Part shown: in pieces, positions 14,881 through 24,193 of the stretch
Layout: the number at the start of each line of letters is the position of its first letter
Numbering within the stretch: the first letter of the stretch is position 1
Source: a virus
Direction: 5' to 3' (one strand)
Virus record (IMG/VR): IMGVR_UViG_3300033153_013473
Coordinates: 1-37,817 of that record
Length of the DNA: 37,817 nt
Program-made: the position numbers and the translations under genes
Notes under the pieces: generated by a model
Seen by the model: only the letters and a program-made list of their open reading frames with translations
The model's database searches: none
What the model was told of the DNA's origin: nothing

Positions 14881-16323
14881 ATGCAGCTACTAAAGCAATC
14901 CACGGCGGTGACGGTCAAGATAGGGCCGTTCCTGGATTCAACGGACGGCGATACTGCGGAGACGGGGCTGACGATTGCCCAGGCGGACGTGCTGCTCTCG
15001 AAGAACGGCGGGGCGTTTGCTCAGAAGAACGAGGCGACAAGCTGCACACACGATACGGGCGGAATGTACGGTTGCCCGCTGGACGCTACCGACACGGGCA
15101 CGCTCGGCAGGCTGCAATTATTTGTGCATGAATCCGGGGCACTGCCGGTCTGGCATGATTTCATGGTTGTGACGGCCAACGTTTACGATTCGCTGTGCTC
15201 GACCGACAAACTCGAAGTGGACGTAACGCAGCTTGGCGGTGTGGCGCAGAGCGCCACTGACCTCAAGGACTTTGCGGACGAAGGCTACGATCCGAGCACG
15301 AACAAAGTCGAGGCCGTCAAGCTCGTGGACACGACGACGACGAACAGCGATATGCGCGGGACGGACAATGCGGCGCTCGCGTCAACGGCTCTGTCAAATG
15401 CCACCTGGACGGACGCGCGAGCGGGCTACCTGGACAACCTCAACCTTGGTGGCCTGGCGGCATCTCAAGCGGATGTTCAGGGAATTACGCAGGCCAGCCG
15501 CGTACGCGTTTGCCCGCCGCCGCTCATGGAACGCCCCGATAGCGGGAGCACGAGCTTCCGAATCTGGATCTATCACTACAACGAGCAGCATCAGGCTGAG
15601 GACCTGGATTCCAATCCGACTGTCAGTGCGGAGAACAATGAGGGCACCAGCCGTAGCGGGAACCTGGGCACCGTCACCAAGCCAGGCGGTACGACAGGGC
15701 AGTATTACGTGGATTATACCGTGGCCAGTTCTCACGCCATAGAGGGCCTGGTTTTCAAGGTCGCCGCCACGGAAGATGGCGTCACCACGAATTACGTGGC
15801 GTCCAGCATCGTCGTGGACACCACCGCAGTGGACTTCACCGCAGCCGACCGCACCAAGCTCGAAGCCGTCTATAACAAGCTGCCGAGTGCGACTTACCTG
15901 GTAGGCACCGCGCAGGCAGATGGCTCAGGCTACAGCACGCACAGCGCCGCCGACGTATGGACGGTGGGCACGCGTGCGCTTACGGACAAGGCAGGCTTCA
16001 GCCTTGCAGACGGCTCGATTACGGCGAGCACGTTCGATGAGAGCACTGCATTCCCGATCAAGAGCGCAGACAGCGGAGCAACGCAGATAGCGCGTGTGGG
16101 TGCAGACAGTGATACGCTGGAAACTCTGAGCGACCAGATTGATGCCATAGTGGACCGGCTTGACGGGGACTGGATTACCGACATCAACCAGACGCCCTGG
16201 CAGGTGAAACTCACGAAGAAGGGCGTTCCCGGCACTGTCTACGTTACAAAGAATGCAACCCAACCGGACGGCAGCAATGTGACGTCCGAGAACCATATCG
16301 TGGGCAATCTGAAGGAGGCATGA
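14881..16323 (+). CDS. Tail fibre / tail tip structural protein
   Basis: A 480-residue acidic, Thr/Ser/Ala-rich protein. It opens with QLLKQSTAVTVKIGPFLDST and ETGLTIAQADVLLSKNGGAF, a recurrent N-terminal module of phage structural proteins. It then has short repeats (NAALASTALSNATWTDARAG), a beta-rich middle and a C-terminal segment WQVKLTKKGVPGTVYVTKNA. Composition and position fit a fibre or tip protein. Receptor binding is inference. Confidence 0.65.
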   Translation: MQLLKQSTAVTVKIGPFLDSTDGDTAETGLTIAQADVLLSKNGGAFAQKNEATSCTHDTGGMYGCPLDATDTGTLGRLQLFVHESGALPVWHDFMVVTANVYDSLCSTDKLEVDVTQLGGVAQSATDLKDFADEGYDPSTNKVEAVKLVDTTTTNSDMRGTDNAALASTALSNATWTDARAGYLDNLNLGGLAASQADVQGITQASRVRVCPPPLMERPDSGSTSFRIWIYHYNEQHQAEDLDSNPTVSAENNEGTSRSGNLGTVTKPGGTTGQYYVDYTVASSHAIEGLVFKVAATEDGVTTNYVASSIVVDTTAVDFTAADRTKLEAVYNKLPSATYLVGTAQADGSGYSTHSAADVWTVGTRALTDKAGFSLADGSITASTFDESTAFPIKSADSGATQIARVGADSDTLETLSDQIDAIVDRLDGDWITDINQTPWQVKLTKKGVPGTVYVTKNATQPDGSNVTSENHIVGNLKEA

Positions 16324-16327
16324 CACC

Positions 16328-16516
16328 ATGCCATTCGGCGCACCGGTATTGAGGGGCTTCAGCCCAAGCACGGCAGGCTGCGATTATCCTGCCGAGGAGG
16401 ACGTGGAGGCTGGCGTCGTCTACGGCAATGAGGCGTACACCGGCAAATTCGTCGGCGCGGCGCATTACGTAAGTGTGGATGTCTCCCCTCCTGCCGTTGC
16501 AGTGGAGGTTGACTGA
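16328..16516 (+). CDS. Small structural protein with PAEEDV-GVVYG motif
   Basis: A 62-residue protein containing YPAEEDVEAGVVYGNEAYTG, a short motif common at the ends of phage structural and fibre proteins. GGAGG lies upstream (about 16315). Probably a small virion component or a detached fibre segment. Confidence 0.6.
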   Translation: MPFGAPVLRGFSPSTAGCDYPAEEDVEAGVVYGNEAYTGKFVGAAHYVSVDVSPPAVAVEVD

Positions 16517-16517
16517 A

Positions 16518-16886
16518 ATGGAGAACTACGGCGAAATCGTGCGCGGATCCCGATGGCCGGCGGGCGACGATAGTCTGACTGTCACGCTTACAAAATCGAG
16601 CGGATGGCCCGCTGGGGCCGCATCGTGGACCTGGAAACTCTTGCTCTCACAGAATCGCTCTGGGGGCAGCCCCGACCTGGAATTGACGGCTGCCAGCGCA
16701 ACAATAAGCGGAACCAGCCTCACGCTCGTATTCCACGCGACCGATGAGCAAACAGCAACGCTGACGGGGAGCGGTAAAACACGGTGCTGGGTTGATTTGC
16801 AGAGCGACAATGCAGGTGATATCGGAGTTTGGCCAGCGGCTGCTGGCTACGTGATCGTGCGTGATGCAGTGGGAGAGGGCGCCTGA
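16518..16886 (+). CDS. Hypothetical structural protein (beta-rich)
   Basis: A 122-residue protein from ATG 16518, two bases past the previous stop. It is beta-rich with Ser/Thr/Trp (SSGWPAGAASWTWKLLLSQN, LTLVFHATDEQTATL) and ends in a strand VIVRDAVGEGA. It resembles the immunoglobulin-like small proteins of tails. Its stop overlaps the next start (TGATG). Confidence 0.55.
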   Translation: MENYGEIVRGSRWPAGDDSLTVTLTKSSGWPAGAASWTWKLLLSQNRSGGSPDLELTAASATISGTSLTLVFHATDEQTATLTGSGKTRCWVDLQSDNAGDIGVWPAAAGYVIVRDAVGEGA

Positions 16887-17056
16887 TGACAAAAGAATCA
16901 TACAGGCCGATTGAAAAGGGGTTGAAGGGCACCGATAACTGCCCCGTCTGCGGCCGGGCGATGCAGAAGGTGAAGGCCATGCGGCTGGGCATTCCGGTCA
17001 TGATCCTGGCCTGCCAGCAGGATGATCATCATGTCATCGTAACACTGAGGAGGTAA
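16886..17056 (+). CDS. Small zinc-binding protein
   Basis: A 56-residue protein with CPVCGR at about 24-29, a later Cys in ACQQDDHH and a basic end. The Cys and His pair could complete one zinc site. It sits directly before the tape measure gene. No known role. Confidence 0.55.
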   Translation: MTKESYRPIEKGLKGTDNCPVCGRAMQKVKAMRLGIPVMILACQQDDHHVIVTLRR

Positions 17057-17060
17057 TCCG

Positions 17061-19595
17061 ATGCCTTCACAGCGCGGCATCAAGGCCGGCAGGGCCTACG
17101 TGGAGCTCTTTGCCGACGACAGCCGCCTCGTGCGCGGCCTGCGTCGTGCCCAGTACAAGCTCCGCGCCTTTGGCACTGCCGTGCGCGGCATTGGCCTTCG
17201 GATGATGGGACTGGGGGTTGCAATGGGCGTCCCCTTGGTTCTGGCTGGAAAACAAGCCATGGAGTTCGGAAAGCAAATGGCTTTTGTAGCTACGATGCTG
17301 GATGAACCAAGGAAACATATGCAAGCGTTTCGGCAAGGGCTTCTTGAAATGAGTGTTGCATTTGGAGAATCCACTGAAACCCTGGCACGCGGGCTTTATG
17401 ACATTCTCTCTGCTTCGATTGCCCCTTCAAAAGCTCTTTATGTCCTGGAAATATCTGCGAAGGCCGCGCGGGCTGGATTGACTGATACGGCCGTTGCGGC
17501 GGATGCAATAACGACTATCCTCAACAGCTATGGCATGTCCGCCGATCGCGCTGGTGATGTATCTGATGCGCTCTTTCAGATAGTTCGACGCGGCAAAACA
17601 ACTTTCGCCGAACTTGCTCCGCAGATCGGCATGGTAGCCTCGACGGCCGCAACTGCCAGTGTAAGCGTAGATGAACTCGGTGCGATGATTTCTACCCTCA
17701 CCCGTAATGGCCTCCGCACTGAGAATGCCATCACCGCCATCAACCGTGTAATTGCCACATTCCTAAAGCCGTCTGATGAGGCGGCCAAGTATGCAGATTC
17801 CCTCGGTTTTGCAATGTCCACAGCTACGCTGCAAGCCGAAGGCTTGCTGGGCGTATTTCAGCGCATCAGTTCGTTGAGGCCTGAAGACATAGCCATTCTT
17901 TTTCCCAACATTCGGGCGTTACGTGGTGTGCTGCCGGCACTCAAGAACATGGAAGGAGCCCTTAAAGATCTGAACTTGATGCAGCAGAAAACCGGGGCAA
18001 CGCAGGAGGCCTTCTCGAAGATAACTGAAAGCTTTGCCTTCAAATGGGATCAGGTCAAGCAATCAATTCTGAGCGCAGCTATAGCTATAGGCGAACCATT
18101 GTTAAATGCTCTCACTCCTGTAGCGAAGTGGTGCACAAAAGTCGCAGCGGCCATCCGGGCCTGGGCATCAGAAAACAAACAAATCGCTATAACGATTGCT
18201 AAAGTTGTGGGAATTATAGGTGGAGGCGGCGGTCTTCTCATTCTGATTAGTTCCCTGGTGGGCGTCCTGGCCGCATTGCTTTCGCCGATGTCGGTGCTGA
18301 TCGGTGCCGGGGCCCTTCTAGCGGGGGTCTTGGGTTATCTCGGTCTCAAAAATACATTACTGGCTGATTCAATGAAGTATAGCGAAAAAGAAATCAAGGA
18401 TTCTGCCGAGGAAGCCGATAAGCTCATCGGCCGGTACGAAGAGCTCGCGGTCAAGACCAACAAGACTGCCGCCGAGGAACTTGAACTCCACAATATAACA
18501 GAACGTCTTAAAAAGCTGTTTCCAGAATATGCGGCTATCATCGATGGCACCGCCGGTTCGCTGAAGCACCTTCGTAAGGAAACCAAGCTACTTGGGCAGG
18601 CTGGCAAGGAATTGGCCTTGCGCAAACAGAGAGAAAACCTGAGTGCATTGCAAGATCAGCGCCGTAGAGCGTTGGAAAGAAAGGCATTGCTTGAGGAAAC
18701 ATTGAGGCCTGAGCCGGGATATGTCGAGTGGACGCCAGAGCAAGTCAGAAAGATTGAACTCGATCTGCTAAAAGTTCGGGCCCGAATCGAGGAATTAACT
18801 GGGAAGATCATACATTCAAAAACCTCCATCCGTGATCTGCGAATAGAGCTTGGTTTGCTTTCTAAAAGCCAACTGGGCCTACCTCAAGCAAAGCCTGGAG
18901 AAGGTCCGCGCGGCGAAACAAAGCCACCGCCAGCGGTGGATGTTCCGGGAGCCAAGAGTGATTTCGACGCTCTACAGGACATCGCAGATGATTGGGCTTA
19001 TAGGACTCAGCAGTTACGCATTCAGTTAATGAATGACAAATATCAGCGCGAAATCGCTCTTATCAACTCAACATACAACAAGCAGATCAGGGCACTTGAG
19101 AAGGCTGGCGCTTCGGAGCGTATGATCAACCAGGCGAATTATGCACGTTGGCTTGAGATTGAAGGTAAGAAAAGAGATTGGGCAGAGCAGGCCGCTGAGG
19201 AGCGCCGCTCTCGCCAGAAGCAGATCGCTGAGGAGAATGAGAGTTGGGACAGTCGAATCGCGAGGGAACGCATCAGACTGAACTACGATGGTTTTGAGGA
19301 ACAAAAACGCCTCCTCGCGCTTGAACGTGACGAAGCCATAAAGCGGGCAAAGGAGATAGGGGCGAGTGTGGCAAAAATCAAGACATTTTTTCAGTTGAGA
19401 TTCAAATTGCTTCAACAAGGCTTTAAGGCTCCAGAAATGGCAGCCTCTATTGTCGGCACATTCAGCGCGGCGGCTCTTGGGGGTCTTGGGATGGGACCCG
19501 ATACCCAACAAATGATTGGCCATCTGGCCCGCATTGAGGAGTACGAGCGAGAGACGGCCAAGCACATAAAAGACGTATCGAGGTTTGCCGGATAA
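17061..19595 (+). CDS. Tail tape measure protein
   Basis: An 844-residue protein that sets tail length and is threaded through the tail tube. Visible features are a basic N-terminal helix region (VELFADDSRLVRGLRRAQYK), the conserved TP901-like helical block to about residue 330 (IAPSKALYVLEISAKAARAG, FAELAPQIGMVASTAATASV), a hydrophobic glycine-rich segment at residues 373-430, then long charged coiled coils with many Lys/Arg/Glu to the end. At about 0.15 nm per residue the tail would be near 125 nm. AGGAGG precedes the start. Confidence 0.9.
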   Translation: MPSQRGIKAGRAYVELFADDSRLVRGLRRAQYKLRAFGTAVRGIGLRMMGLGVAMGVPLVLAGKQAMEFGKQMAFVATMLDEPRKHMQAFRQGLLEMSVAFGESTETLARGLYDILSASIAPSKALYVLEISAKAARAGLTDTAVAADAITTILNSYGMSADRAGDVSDALFQIVRRGKTTFAELAPQIGMVASTAATASVSVDELGAMISTLTRNGLRTENAITAINRVIATFLKPSDEAAKYADSLGFAMSTATLQAEGLLGVFQRISSLRPEDIAILFPNIRALRGVLPALKNMEGALKDLNLMQQKTGATQEAFSKITESFAFKWDQVKQSILSAAIAIGEPLLNALTPVAKWCTKVAAAIRAWASENKQIAITIAKVVGIIGGGGGLLILISSLVGVLAALLSPMSVLIGAGALLAGVLGYLGLKNTLLADSMKYSEKEIKDSAEEADKLIGRYEELAVKTNKTAAEELELHNITERLKKLFPEYAAIIDGTAGSLKHLRKETKLLGQAGKELALRKQRENLSALQDQRRRALERKALLEETLRPEPGYVEWTPEQVRKIELDLLKVRARIEELTGKIIHSKTSIRDLRIELGLLSKSQLGLPQAKPGEGPRGETKPPPAVDVPGAKSDFDALQDIADDWAYRTQQLRIQLMNDKYQREIALINSTYNKQIRALEKAGASERMINQANYARWLEIEGKKRDWAEQAAEERRSRQKQIAEENESWDSRIARERIRLNYDGFEEQKRLLALERDEAIKRAKEIGASVAKIKTFFQLRFKLLQQGFKAPEMAASIVGTFSAAALGGLGMGPDTQQMIGHLARIEEYERETAKHIKDVSRFAG

Positions 19596-20413
19596 TGGCA
19601 ATCACCGTTACAGAAAAACATGATAGCCGCGAGGTCGAGACGGGCGATAACCCTTCCGCCCTGCTGCGTTATGTGATCAAAGGCACTGCCGACGACGGGG
19701 AGGCCAAGACTGCGTTGGGCAACGAGGCCCCGGCCATGTATGACAGCCTGGTGCGCACTGGCCGGGAGGTGCGGCCCGTATTTGTGGATGTGAACAATCC
19801 TGACATCTCGATATGGGACGGCACCGTGCGGTACGGCCTGGTGACCCGGCCCCAGACCGGCGAATCGGTGTTCGAGTTCGACACCGGCGGTGGCAGCCAG
19901 CACATAACGCAGAGCCGGGACACTGTCGGGATATATGCCGCGCCGGGCTATACAGCTCCGAACTTCCAGGGTGCAATTGCGGTCAGTGGCCACACCGTGC
20001 AGGGCGTGGACATCACCGTGCCGGTCTACAACTGGGGCGAGCAGCATTACCTGGATGATTCGTACGTGACGGAGACCTATAAGCACACCCTGGCCGGCCT
20101 GACGGGCATGGTCAATAATGCCGCATTCAGGGGCTTCGAGCGCGGCGAGGTGCTCTTCCTGGGCGCGCGGGGCTCGAAGCGCGGCGAGGGTGACTGGGAG
20201 ATCTCATTCCGGTTTGCCGCCAGTCCGAACAGGAGTGGGATTACCATTGGCCCGATCACCGGTATCATCAAGGGCGGCTGGGAATATCTCTGGGTGCGTT
20301 ACACGGGCGGAGAAGATGAGGATGCAAAGGAGCTCGTGCAAAGACCTGTGGCTGTGTATGTGGAGAAGGTCTATGAGTACGGAGATTTCTCGCAGCTCGG
20401 TATAGGCACATGA
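19595..20413 (+). CDS. Distal tail protein (putative)
   Basis: A 272-residue beta-rich protein directly after the tape measure, start overlapping its stop (ATGATAA context). Landmarks are GDNPSALLRYVIKGTADDGE, HTVQGVDITVPVYNWGEQHY and FRGFERGEVLFLGARGSKR. The position matches distal tail or baseplate hub proteins of siphophages, which open the tail tip. No specific family can be proved from sequence alone. Confidence 0.55.
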   Translation: MAITVTEKHDSREVETGDNPSALLRYVIKGTADDGEAKTALGNEAPAMYDSLVRTGREVRPVFVDVNNPDISIWDGTVRYGLVTRPQTGESVFEFDTGGGSQHITQSRDTVGIYAAPGYTAPNFQGAIAVSGHTVQGVDITVPVYNWGEQHYLDDSYVTETYKHTLAGLTGMVNNAAFRGFERGEVLFLGARGSKRGEGDWEISFRFAASPNRSGITIGPITGIIKGGWEYLWVRYTGGEDEDAKELVQRPVAVYVEKVYEYGDFSQLGIGT

Positions 20414-21291
20414 GCGGTGATGCACTGAAAAAGGTTAAAGCAGGCGATCCGCTCCGGATTCCGGCCGAGGCCTACAATCGCTTCGTAGATGCTGCACGAG
20501 CGTACCAGGAGAGCAGCATAAGATTCGGCAAAGGCAGGACGTCCGCTGGCCTCAATGCAAATGTGGTGCAGGCCTACAACGCCAGTGGCCAGGACGTGCC
20601 GTGGTATGCGCCTGTCAGTGTCTTAGGAACCACAGAGGGTGGCCACCTTCAGTTCGGGAAGCCCGACGATGATTATCCCTTGTACGGCATCGCCATAGAG
20701 CCAATACCGGCAGACAGATTTGGGCTGATCGCCGTGGCGGGTGGCGTTTACAACCTGCGGGTCAATGGCAGCGTGTCCTACGGCGACCATTTGAGGCCAA
20801 CGCAGGGCCAGTGGTATGCCGAGGTGGACAATACCGGTCCGTTACGAGCTTTGAGTTCCCCCGACACTGACGGGCGTTGCCAGGTCGTGTTTACCTCGGA
20901 GCCATGTGAAAAGGTCAAGGTTTCCAGCAACGACACCGCGGCCGATTATCTGTTGGCCAAACTGGCTGCGGGAACAAATATTGAGCTGACAGAGCTGGAT
21001 GATGGCAACGATGAGGACGCGCAGGTGGCGCACGCGCAGCCGACGGATCCTGACTCGCCTGCCAACAGCGTGGGCACGACGGCAGAGACGGAGGCGGCCC
21101 AGACGGACTCGTGGACAGTCGAGGATGGCACGCTGGGACTGACAGCTCTCACGCGGATGGCTTACAACCATGCAGGCGACGAGACCCTCTATGGCTATTA
21201 TCGAACGTTCAAGTTCGATGCCCAGGGGCACCTCACGAGCGTGAGCACCGAGACCAGGGTAACGATTGACGTGCCGGAGGCGTGCTCTTGA
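20410..21291 (+). CDS. Tail tip-associated structural protein
   Basis: A 293-residue acidic protein with an N-terminal signature KVKAGDPLRIPAEAYNRFVDAARA that often begins phage tail-tip proteins. A compact beta region with ASGQDVPWYAPVSVLGTTEG follows, and then a Thr/Asp-rich C-terminal half. ATGA overlap with the preceding gene. The function is probably structural. Confidence 0.55.
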   Translation: MSGDALKKVKAGDPLRIPAEAYNRFVDAARAYQESSIRFGKGRTSAGLNANVVQAYNASGQDVPWYAPVSVLGTTEGGHLQFGKPDDDYPLYGIAIEPIPADRFGLIAVAGGVYNLRVNGSVSYGDHLRPTQGQWYAEVDNTGPLRALSSPDTDGRCQVVFTSEPCEKVKVSSNDTAADYLLAKLAAGTNIELTELDDGNDEDAQVAHAQPTDPDSPANSVGTTAETEAAQTDSWTVEDGTLGLTALTRMAYNHAGDETLYGYYRTFKFDAQGHLTSVSTETRVTIDVPEACS

Positions 21292-21292
21292 C

Positions 21293-21685
21293 ATGGCGCA
21301 CCTTAAGAAATCGTCAGCAAGCGGGCATCTGCTCAAGAGCGCGGACGGCCACCTCGTAAACGATTGCGGCTGTCCGGCCACGGTCTATGCGGTCGTCAAT
21401 GTCGTATGTGAGGGCACGTGTGATGGCACCTGGCAGTGGGATTACTCGTCGGGCAACGAGTGGACGCTCAGCACGGACGGCGATATTGTGGAGGGATGCA
21501 CGGGCGGCTGCTCAATCACTTACACCGGCACCGCATGGACCCTGTGTGTTGGCGCGTGTCCGGAATCGGGTCCGGATGTTCAGTACGAGAAACCGGGGGT
21601 TGTAGAAGACTGCCCGACCGGCACATATACTAGCACGGATGATTCATGCTGCACGAATCCGCCCGATATAACCGTCTACAGTTAG
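21293..21685 (+). CDS. Cysteine-rich hypothetical structural protein
   Basis: A 130-residue protein from ATG 21293 (an upstream GTG in frame overlaps the previous gene). It contains eleven or more cysteines spaced through a Gly/Thr/Trp-rich body (CEGTCDGTWQWDYSSGNEWT, CCTNPPDITVYS), suggesting a disulphide-stabilised extracellular or virion-surface domain. Confidence 0.55.
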   Translation: MAHLKKSSASGHLLKSADGHLVNDCGCPATVYAVVNVVCEGTCDGTWQWDYSSGNEWTLSTDGDIVEGCTGGCSITYTGTAWTLCVGACPESGPDVQYEKPGVVEDCPTGTYTSTDDSCCTNPPDITVYS

Positions 21686-21699
21686 GAGCGAGATAGGTC

Positions 21700-22107
21700 A
21701 TGAGCGGCACTAAACTCGTCAGAATCCGATGTTGTCACACCTGCCCGCATCGCATCACACATCATGCGGACGTGGCGCGCTGGCCGTTTTGCATCTTCAG
21801 GGGCTACGAGAACAGGATCGAGCTGAACGATTCCTATATGGAGGGCCCGGATGAGAATTGCCCCGCAGGCTTCTGGACGGACCTGCCTGCCGTGGACTTG
21901 GATGCGGAGCGGGAACGGGCGCGGAAAAGGGCGATTGAGAGTGAAGTCCGAAGGCTCGGGCCGATTGTAGAGGCGCTTGCAGAGACCATGACAACTGCTG
22001 AGCTGATCCGTCGCCTGGAAGGCATCGTGGCCATAGGTCTGATGAGACCGGAATCGGCCACCGAGATTGTCCTGAACGCGGAGCGGAGACGTGGCGAGGC
22101 GAGATAG
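21700..22107 (+). CDS. Cysteine-containing hypothetical protein
   Basis: A 135-residue protein. The N-terminal half holds CCHTCPHRITHHADVARWPF, a later FCIF and a final Cys before AGFWTDLPAVD, a possible zinc site. The C-terminal half is helical and charged. Similar Cys/His words occur in small phage accessory proteins. Unknown function. Confidence 0.55.
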   Translation: MSGTKLVRIRCCHTCPHRITHHADVARWPFCIFRGYENRIELNDSYMEGPDENCPAGFWTDLPAVDLDAERERARKRAIESEVRRLGPIVEALAETMTTAELIRRLEGIVAIGLMRPESATEIVLNAERRRGEAR

Positions 22108-22279
22108 CCTGCTTGCGCTTTTCCAGGAAGCGGAAAGGCATGGCGGCCGAGCAGAAAAGCGATGTCGCTGGGCTGAACCGCGTGGCTGCTGTCGGGTTTA
22201 CTGCACCAGAGAAAAGGTTCTGGTCAGCCGGCGGATGTGCAACGAGGAGATGTGCAGGTTCTACGAAGCACGGCGTTAA
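22091..22279 (+). CDS. Small cysteine-rich protein
   Basis: A 62-residue protein starting at GTG 22091 with GCGGAGAC upstream, overlapping the previous gene by 17 bp. Six cysteines lie in CRWAEPRGCCRVYCTREK and RRMCNEEMCRFYE, again a probable metal site. Paralogy to its Cys-rich neighbour is possible. Confidence 0.5.
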   Translation: MARRDSLLALFQEAERHGGRAEKRCRWAEPRGCCRVYCTREKVLVSRRMCNEEMCRFYEARR

Positions 22280-22294
22280 ATGGAGGAAAAGACG

Positions 22295-22789
22295 ATGGCA
22301 TTCGTAATCGAGGAAGACGGGCAATTTCGGGGAACCGTGCGTTTCCTTGATGCCAGGCTACAGGCGGGCGCGATAAGCGATGACGAGGTAGACGCCGGGG
22401 CGGACATTGCCGCGTCCAAGCTCGAGCATCAGCATCGGCAGGTCTGTGCGCAGGAAAGCGGCACTACCGCCAGCGGAGAGACCAAAGTCGTGCACGTTGT
22501 TCATGGCACGAGCGGGACATTGAAGGCGTTCAAGGCCGGCTGTGTTAGCCCTTGCACCGGCGACGCAACGATCACCGTGGACCTCCTGAAAAATGGCTCA
22601 TCAGTCTTGCAGTCTGCCATTACGCTGGATAACAGCCAATCCGCATACGAGCTGGAGAGCGCGGTCATCAGCAGCACGTCTGTGGCCGCCGACGACGTCC
22701 TGGAAGTCGAAGTCGCTGTGAACGCGGGCACCGGCTCGCTGGGGAAGGGCGTATTCGCGTACCTCGACCTCTATGAAGACGCGGTCTGA
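22295..22789 (+). CDS. Putative fibre or decoration protein
   Basis: A 164-residue protein from ATG 22295; the in-frame ATG 22280 lies on top of the GGAGG that serves the second ATG. It has FLDARLQAGAISDDEVDAGA and a beta-sandwich-like C-terminus (TLKAFKAGCVSPCTGDATIT, FAYLDLYEDAV). Proteins of this form close the structural block in many phages. Last gene of the late region with clear virion character. Confidence 0.6.
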   Translation: MAFVIEEDGQFRGTVRFLDARLQAGAISDDEVDAGADIAASKLEHQHRQVCAQESGTTASGETKVVHVVHGTSGTLKAFKAGCVSPCTGDATITVDLLKNGSSVLQSAITLDNSQSAYELESAVISSTSVAADDVLEVEVAVNAGTGSLGKGVFAYLDLYEDAV

Positions 22790-22877
22790 TCGCCGCTCCG
22801 GAGTGCCGCTTCGTGGTCCGCATCGCCACAGCGGACAGCGAGGTTCCTTCGTCTCCTACTCTCGTCGCGGAGGTAAG

Positions 22878-23162
22878 ATGATGGCCAATACTGCTCTGCG
22901 AAGCACGAGTCGCCAGCAGATTGTTCTGGAAATGCGCATCCGTCGAGTCGGGCTTTTCCGGCTTGCCTGTCATTATGCGCCCGGCCTTCGCCGCCTCTCT
23001 CCCTGCCTGGCGCGGCTGCTGTTCCAGGTTACGGTCGGATTCCTTCGTTTCGAGTTCCGCAGGCCAGGCGGCGCGTGGAAGAAGATGTCGACAAAACTGG
23101 CGAAACGCGAAATGATCAGCCGCATCTATGGCGGGATGGGGTTGAACCATCGAAAGAAATGA
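22878..23162 (+). CDS. Small basic hypothetical protein
   Basis: A 94-residue strongly basic protein (MMANTALRSTSRQQIVLEM then many Arg/Lys) with GGAGG 7 nt before ATG 22878. Its first codons overlap a copy of the dispersed repeat (CTCTGCGAAGCACGAG at about 22894-22909). No function is recognised. Confidence 0.5.
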   Translation: MMANTALRSTSRQQIVLEMRIRRVGLFRLACHYAPGLRRLSPCLARLLFQVTVGFLRFEFRRPGGAWKKMSTKLAKREMISRIYGGMGLNHRKK

Positions 23163-23180
23163 TGCGCCCAGAGCACCAAA

Positions 23181-23218
23181 ACTCGTGCTACGTAGCGAAG
23201 CTACTTCGCAGAGTAGTA
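23181..23218. repeat. Dispersed hairpin repeat, inverted copy
   Basis: CTAC-GTA-GCGAAG-CTA-CTTCGC-AGA-GTAG (about 23188-23216) folds into an interrupted hairpin. It is the reverse orientation of the TACTACTCTGCGAAG repeat. It lies just behind the last late gene and is followed by CGCGCTTTT, so it may also work as a weak terminator. Confidence 0.6.
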
Positions 23219-23280
23219 CGCGCTTTTGCCTGATGCCCCGTGAAGACAATGTCGTTTTGCAAATAGAGTTCGCATTTTCC

Positions 23281-23310
23281 TTGACATTGGGGAGCAGCGC
23301 CGCATATACT
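23281..23310 (+). promoter_or_regulatory. Sigma70 promoter for the short recombinase gene
   Basis: TTGACA (23281-23286), an 18-bp spacer and TATACT (23305-23310). The -35 box is a perfect match and the -10 has five of six. It points at the recombinase gene 23446-24069, leaving a leader of about 130 nt. The -10 box lies inside the left arm of a palindrome. Confidence 0.7.
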
Positions 23311-23339
23311 ACGCATTTTAGATATTCTGCGTAGTATAT
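23304..23339. promoter_or_regulatory. Perfect 12-bp inverted repeat over the -10 box (operator or recombination core)
   Basis: ATATACTACGCA (23304-23315) and TGCGTAGTATAT (23328-23339) are perfect inverted copies separated by 12 bp. They cover the -10 box and start point of the promoter, which is the position of a repressor operator. A recombination core site for the nearby recombinase is the alternative, though a 12-bp spacer is long for that. Confidence 0.65.
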
Positions 23340-23445
23340 TGGCAGACCCAGATCATACGTAAGTTGTGGCTATGGCAGGAGTTACATCAAATATAGGGCT
23401 GCCAGGCCGCCCGAATAACAAAATGCGAACTCAAGGAAGGCAAGA

Positions 23446-24069
23446 ATGCAACGCCAAAACGGGCGCCCCAAGAAGCTGCCGGAAGTGCTCGAGCGCCACG
23501 AAGTTGCTGCGATCAAGAAACAGCCGAATTGCCGTTGCCCCACGGGGCTGCGCAATCGCGCCATCCTCGAAGTGATGCACCGCGCGGGCCTTCGCGTTTC
23601 TGAGATCATCAAGCTTCGCCGACGCGACATCAAATGGAGTATTCGCACGCTCGAAGTCCGTGGGGGGAAGGGCGGCAAGGACAGACCAGTGACAATAGAG
23701 GATGTGGCTCTTGCCTGGCTAAGGGCCTGGGACGCCCAGCGCCCGACTGGCAGTACCTTCTTCACGACCTTGGCAGGCAAGCCCCTTTCGGCCCGATACC
23801 TTCAGCAACTGGTCAAACGCCTGGCACGGAAAGCAGGCATCGAGGAGCCAGAGCGTGTGACTCCGCATGTCTTCCGCCACACATGTGCCACTGAATTGCT
23901 GCGCGAGGGGTGGGACCTTCGGGAGGTCCAGACATTTTTGGGCCACGAAAACGTCGTAACCACTCAAATTTATCTTCACGTGCGGCCCGAAGCTTTGATG
24001 GCAAAGGCCCGCAGTCGGATAAACCCGGATCCGCCCCCGGGAGTGTTAGGCCCTGCGAACACAATGTGA
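23446..24069 (+). CDS. Short tyrosine recombinase (catalytic domain only)
   Basis: A 207-residue tyrosine recombinase. The active site is complete: Arg50 (GLRVSE), Lys in GGKGGKD (75-78), His141 and Arg144 (HVFRHT), His167 (LGHEN) and nucleophile Tyr176 (QIYLHV). The N-terminal arm and most of the SAM-like core-binding domain of normal phage integrases are missing, so it has the size of FimB/FimE-like invertases. AAGGAAGG lies upstream of ATG 23446. It faces the full-length integrase across a tRNA fragment. It may act in inversion, excision or multimer resolution. Confidence 0.85.
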   Translation: MQRQNGRPKKLPEVLERHEVAAIKKQPNCRCPTGLRNRAILEVMHRAGLRVSEIIKLRRRDIKWSIRTLEVRGGKGGKDRPVTIEDVALAWLRAWDAQRPTGSTFFTTLAGKPLSARYLQQLVKRLARKAGIEEPERVTPHVFRHTCATELLREGWDLREVQTFLGHENVVTTQIYLHVRPEALMAKARSRINPDPPPGVLGPANTM

Positions 24070-24193
24070 ACACCAAAGCGGGGAACATCTCCTTACTTGC
24101 CCAAGCTCGGCCAAAGCGGAGCACGTCCACAAGCTCCTATGAAGCAAAGACTTATCTTCCAAAGGCTTTGTCCGTCCGGCCATAGGACAAGAA

